This document shows, one piece after another, positions 7,005 to 9,701 of a stretch of 9,701 bases of DNA. The notes below the pieces were generated by a model. The model did not search any database. It was not told the origin of the DNA and saw only the letters and a list, made by a program, of their open reading frames with translations. The DNA is from Bacteroidota bacterium. GTDB lineage: Bacteria > Bacteroidota > Bacteroidia > Chitinophagales > Chitinophagaceae. The first letter of the stretch is position 1. Each line of letters opens with the position of its first letter. A program made the position numbers and the translations under genes. The stretch is taken from positions 19,719 to 29,419 of the forward strand of contig VBAU01000083.1 of assembly GCA_005883855.1 (NCBI GenBank), read 5' to 3'.

Positions 7005-9350
7005 ATGATCAAAAATTATTTCAAAGTAGCATGGCGCAACTTGATTAAAAGCAAAGGCTACAGCATTATTAACATTGGCGGGCTCGCCGTTGGCATGGCG
7101 GTGGCAATGTTGATTGGTTTATGGGTGTACGATGAACTTACATTTGACAGGTATCATAAAAATTATGACCGCATTGCACAAGTAATGCAGCACGCCACTT
7201 TTAATGGCAAGGTAGAAACACAGGTTGCAAATCCTGCGTTGATGGGGGCTGAGCTGCGTGCTAAATTTGGAAGCGATTTTAAATATGTTGTGCAATCATC
7301 GTGGACGAGCAATCATTTACTTTCTGTAGGAAATAAGCACATCACCAAAGTCGGAAATTATTTTGAACCAGATGCCCCGGAAATGCTCACTCTTAAAATG
7401 CTGAGCGGAACGCGAGCAGGATTAAAGGACCCCTACTCCATTATGTTATCGGCATCAGCTGCCGAAACCGTTTTTGGGAAGGAGAGCCCGATCAATAAAA
7501 CCATCAAGCTTGACAGAAACTACAACGTAAAGGTTACCGGTGTCTATGAAGATTTGCCGGACAACACTTCTTTCAGGGATATAAAAATCATGATGCCATG
7601 GGAACTGTGGTTAGTCCAAAATCCGTGGGTAAAGCAAATGGATCACCCGTGGAACAGCAACTTTTCTCAAACCTTTGTGCAGATCGCGGACAAGTCAGAT
7701 ATGGCAAAAGTTTCTGCAAAAATTAAAAATGCAAAGCTCAACAACGTTGATAAGGAAGAAGCAAAATACCAGTGGGTTGTTTTTCTCCAACCCATGCGCA
7801 AATGGAATTTATACAATGAATTTAAAAATGGAGTGAACATTGGTGGAAACATTCAATACGTGCGTTTATTCGGGATCATCGGCATTTTTGTGTTGATACT
7901 GGCGTGCATCAATTTCATGAACCTCGCCACTGCACGAAGTGAAAAAAGGGCCAAGGAAGTAGGAATCCGCAAAGCGGTTGGCTCATTACGATGGCAAATA
8001 ATAAGGCAGTTCCTTTCGGAATCTTATTTAGTCGTGGTGCTTGCATTTATTCTGTCTTTGATACTGGCAGTTTTATTCTTACCTGTATTTAATGATATTG
8101 CCGGTAAAAAAATCGAGATCATCTGGTCAAGCCCGGTGTTTTGGATCTTTAGTGCTGCATTCATATTAATAACGGGGTTGCTTTCCGGAAGCTATCCCGC
8201 CCTATATCTTTCTTCCTTTCAGCCTTTGAAAGTATTAAAGGGAACGTATCGTGTCGGTAAGTTTGCTTCAATTCCGCGCAAAGTTCTAGTGGTAACACAG
8301 TTTACCATTTCCGTAATGCTGATTATCGGAACAATTATCGTTTATCAGCAAATTCAACATGCCAAGAATCGGCCAATTGGTTATGCCCGCAACGGTTTAA
8401 TCAATTTGAATATGGAGAAAGAGATAAGAGACCATTACGACGCTATACGAACTGAATTAAAAAACTCACATGCTATTGAAGAAATGGCCGGTTCCATGAG
8501 TCCTTTGACACAGGTGTGGAATAGCAATGGAGGTTTTAACTGGGAAGGTAAAGATCCCAATATGGCCGTTGATTTTCCAAACAATGCCGTGTCGTACGAG
8601 TTCGGCAAAACTGTAAACTGGAAAATCGAAGAAGGGCGCGACTTCTCAAGAGATTTTGCAACAGACTCAGCTGCTTTTATCATTAACGAATCAGCTGCCA
8701 AATTCTTCGGTTTTAAGAATACGGTGGGCAGTATAATGAAATGGGAAAATAGACCATTCACCATAATTGGCATTGTCAGGGACATTATGCAAGAGTCGCC
8801 TTTCTACCCCGTGCGTCCTACATTGTATTATGCCGGTAGTTATGACAACATGAACAATCTCATTCTCAGACTGAATCCGCAACAAAATGTGAGGCGATCA
8901 TTGAGCACTATTGAGCAGGTATGGAAAAAATATATGCCGGATGTGCCCTTTGATTACAAATTCGTGGACGAAGAATTTGGAAGCAAGTTCAAGGCCGAGG
9001 AACGCATTGGAAAGTTGTCTTCGTATTTTGCTATTCTCGCCATTTTTATTTCGTGCCTCGGTTTGTTTGGCATGGCAAGTTTCGTCGCGGAGCAAAGAAC
9101 TAAAGAGATTGGCATTCGCAAGGTGCTTGGCGCCAGCGTGCCCAACTTATGGCGGTTGCTTTCAAAAGAGTTTGTGCTTTTAGTTCTTTTCGCGTGCTTA
9201 ATAGCCACGCCGATCGCATATTATTATCTCGATAATTGGCTGAACAACTACGACTATAGAATTGGAGGTTTTTATGTTCGCAGCAATGGCGGCGCTGATC
9301 ATCACTTTAATAACCGTAAGTTTTCAGGCGATCAAGGCGGCGATTGCTAA
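7005..9350 (+). CDS. MacB/FtsX-type ABC transporter permease (permease 4), C-terminus frameshifted
   Basis: The encoded 781-aa protein follows the family plan up to residue 753: MIKNYFKVAWRN, TM1 (20-42), periplasmic domain 1, TM2 (288-308) with NFMNLATARS, coupling motif KEVGIRKAVG (317-326), TM3, TM4, TM5 (about 424-447), periplasmic domain 2 with IGIVRDI (588-594), TM6 (about 672-694), coupling motif KEIGIRKVLG (700-709) and TM7 (about 725-745). After YRI (751-753) the frame leaves the family: the last 28 residues are hydrophilic and rich in G, D and H, with no TM8 and no NPVKSLRTE. The expected ending is encoded one frame over at 9268-9378. As written, the protein would have seven helices and its C-terminus on the wrong side of the membrane, so it is probably impaired unless the break is a sequence error. 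The ATG at 7005 is supported by N-terminal alignment with its neighbours. Confidence 0.88.
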   Translation: MIKNYFKVAWRNLIKSKGYSIINIGGLAVGMAVAMLIGLWVYDELTFDRYHKNYDRIAQVMQHATFNGKVETQVANPALMGAELRAKFGSDFKYVVQSSWTSNHLLSVGNKHITKVGNYFEPDAPEMLTLKMLSGTRAGLKDPYSIMLSASAAETVFGKESPINKTIKLDRNYNVKVTGVYEDLPDNTSFRDIKIMMPWELWLVQNPWVKQMDHPWNSNFSQTFVQIADKSDMAKVSAKIKNAKLNNVDKEEAKYQWVVFLQPMRKWNLYNEFKNGVNIGGNIQYVRLFGIIGIFVLILACINFMNLATARSEKRAKEVGIRKAVGSLRWQIIRQFLSESYLVVVLAFILSLILAVLFLPVFNDIAGKKIEIIWSSPVFWIFSAAFILITGLLSGSYPALYLSSFQPLKVLKGTYRVGKFASIPRKVLVVTQFTISVMLIIGTIIVYQQIQHAKNRPIGYARNGLINLNMEKEIRDHYDAIRTELKNSHAIEEMAGSMSPLTQVWNSNGGFNWEGKDPNMAVDFPNNAVSYEFGKTVNWKIEEGRDFSRDFATDSAAFIINESAAKFFGFKNTVGSIMKWENRPFTIIGIVRDIMQESPFYPVRPTLYYAGSYDNMNNLILRLNPQQNVRRSLSTIEQVWKKYMPDVPFDYKFVDEEFGSKFKAEERIGKLSSYFAILAIFISCLGLFGMASFVAEQRTKEIGIRKVLGASVPNLWRLLSKEFVLLVLFACLIATPIAYYYLDNWLNNYDYRIGGFYVRSNGGADHHFNNRKFSGDQGGDC

Positions 9351-9378
9351 CCCTGTGAAATCATTACGAACGGAATGA
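9268..9378 (+). pseudogene. Out-of-frame 3' end of permease 4 (TM8 and conserved C-terminus)
   Basis: The frame starting at 9268 reads VFMFAAMAALIITL, then SFQAIKAAIANP, then VKSLRTE, and stops with TGA at 9376-9378. This is the TM8 and tail expected for permease 4. The 15 residues between VF and SFQ match the spacing in permeases 1 and 2. Upstream, the paralogues have six residues between YR and V/IF (18 nt), whereas here only 7 nt lie between them: a net loss of 11 nt. An ATG at 9274 preceded by GGAGG at 9264-9268 could in principle start a 34-aa single-helix peptide, but this may be chance. Confidence 0.85.
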
Positions 9379-9382
9379 TTTG

Positions 9383-9448
9383 GTGAATCGTGAATGGTGA
9401 ATGGTCAATGAAAGATCTCGTATTCACAATTCATAATTGACAATTGAC
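9383..9448. repeat. Heptad repeats in opposed orientation, 28-bp imperfect hairpin
   Basis: Four forward heptads occupy 9383-9410 (GTGAATC, GTGAATG, GTGAATG, GTCAATG). Four reverse heptads occupy 9421-9448 (TATTCAC, AATTCAT, AATTGAC, AATTGAC). Aligning the left arm with the reverse complement of the right arm gives 20 matches in 28 positions, exactly in heptad register, around a 10-nt loop (9411-9420). Mismatches fall mainly at the variable third and seventh positions of the heptad. The hairpin fills most of the 88-bp gap between permease 4 and permease 5. Confidence 0.82.
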
Positions 9449-9466
9449 AATAAAACTTAGAGTCCG

Positions 9467-9701
9467 ATGATAAAAAATTATTTTAAAATCGCCTGGCGGA
9501 ATGCTATAAAACAAAAAGGTTATTCTCTGATTAATATTGTGGGATTGGGAATCGGCATTGCCGCGTGTTTGCTGATACTACAGTATGTTTCATTTGAATT
9601 GAGCTATGAAAACTTCCAGGTAAATAAGAATCGACTTTATCGCGTACGACAGGACAGGTACGATAACGGAAAACTGAGTACTCAATGGGCAGGAGGTGCA
9701 T
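9467..9701 (+). CDS. MacB/FtsX-type ABC transporter permease (permease 5), 3'-truncated by window edge
   Basis: Seventy-eight codons are visible before the window ends. The protein starts MIKNYFKIAWRN, then has the serine-isoleucine-asparagine-rich segment leading into TM1 (about 20-42), then FELSYENF and RLYRVRQDRY, equivalent to the start of the first periplasmic domain in the paralogues (for example NELSYDKY in permease 3). Only the membrane anchor and the beginning of MacB_PCD domain 1 can be seen; the FtsX parts are inferred from the family. The ATG at 9467 is placed by alignment with permeases 2 to 4, and the leader shares TTAGAGTC with that of permease 3. It follows the restored end of permease 4 by 88 bp, in the same direction. 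Confidence 0.92.
   Translation, partial: MIKNYFKIAWRNAIKQKGYSLINIVGLGIGIAACLLILQYVSFELSYENFQVNKNRLYRVRQDRYDNGKLSTQWAGGA

Noticed and set aside
9264..9275. Programmed ribosomal frameshift at the GGTTTTTA run in permease 4
   Set aside because: A simple slip would restore the frame but still leave about four residues missing at the entrance to TM8 compared with all paralogues, so a net deletion explains the alignment better.
1..9701. Naming the genes macB or ftsX
   Set aside because: MacB has a fused N-terminal ATPase and four helices, and FtsX is about 300 residues with one domain set. These are duplicated permeases of about 800 residues without an ATPase, so no gene symbol is justified.

Overview
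The window is a tandem array of five paralogous ABC-transporter permease genes, all on the + strand. No ATPase, adaptor, regulator or other gene is visible. The family is the Bacteroidota-type permease of about 800 residues, in which a MacB-like unit (membrane helix, periplasmic MacB_PCD domain, three-helix FtsX domain) occurs twice in one chain. The N-termini (MIKNYFK-x-A-W/F-RN), the absence of a convincing Shine-Dalgarno site before the annotated starts and the short intergenic repeats all point to a Bacteroidota chromosome, probably Cytophagales or Chitinophagales. That placement is an inference; no taxonomic marker gene is present.

Layout: 1-1761 is the 3' part of permease 1, cut by the window edge. 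1762-2024 is a repeat-rich gap. 2025-4439 is permease 2 (804 aa). 4440-4550 is a repeat gap. 4551-6953 is permease 3 (800 aa). 6954-7004 is a short gap with a different repeat. 7005-9350 is permease 4, whose last membrane helix is out of frame after an apparent 11-nt net loss near 9264; the missing C-terminus is still readable in another frame to 9378. 9379-9466 is a gap with a large imperfect hairpin. 9467-9701 is the 5' end of permease 5.

The most striking non-coding signal is in the gaps. Three of the four carry a 7-bp repeat, GTGAATG and variants, in strict 7-nt register. In two cases the array begins on the last base of the upstream stop codon. In two gaps the heptads recur in inverted orientation, forming stems. 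Two gaps also carry the palindrome TCCCGATAG(C/T)TATCGGGA. The 6954-7004 gap instead has an 11-bp direct repeat, AGCTATGAGCT.

How the genes may work together: each full-length protein carries two FtsX cytoplasmic coupling motifs (K-E-V/I-G-I/L-R-K-V-x-G), so one polypeptide could engage a dimer of a separately encoded ATPase, as MacB/LolCDE-type mechanotransmission machines do. The periplasmic domains differ much more than the membrane helices and coupling motifs, which suggests different cargos or partners for similar motors. Substrates cannot be read from the sequence.
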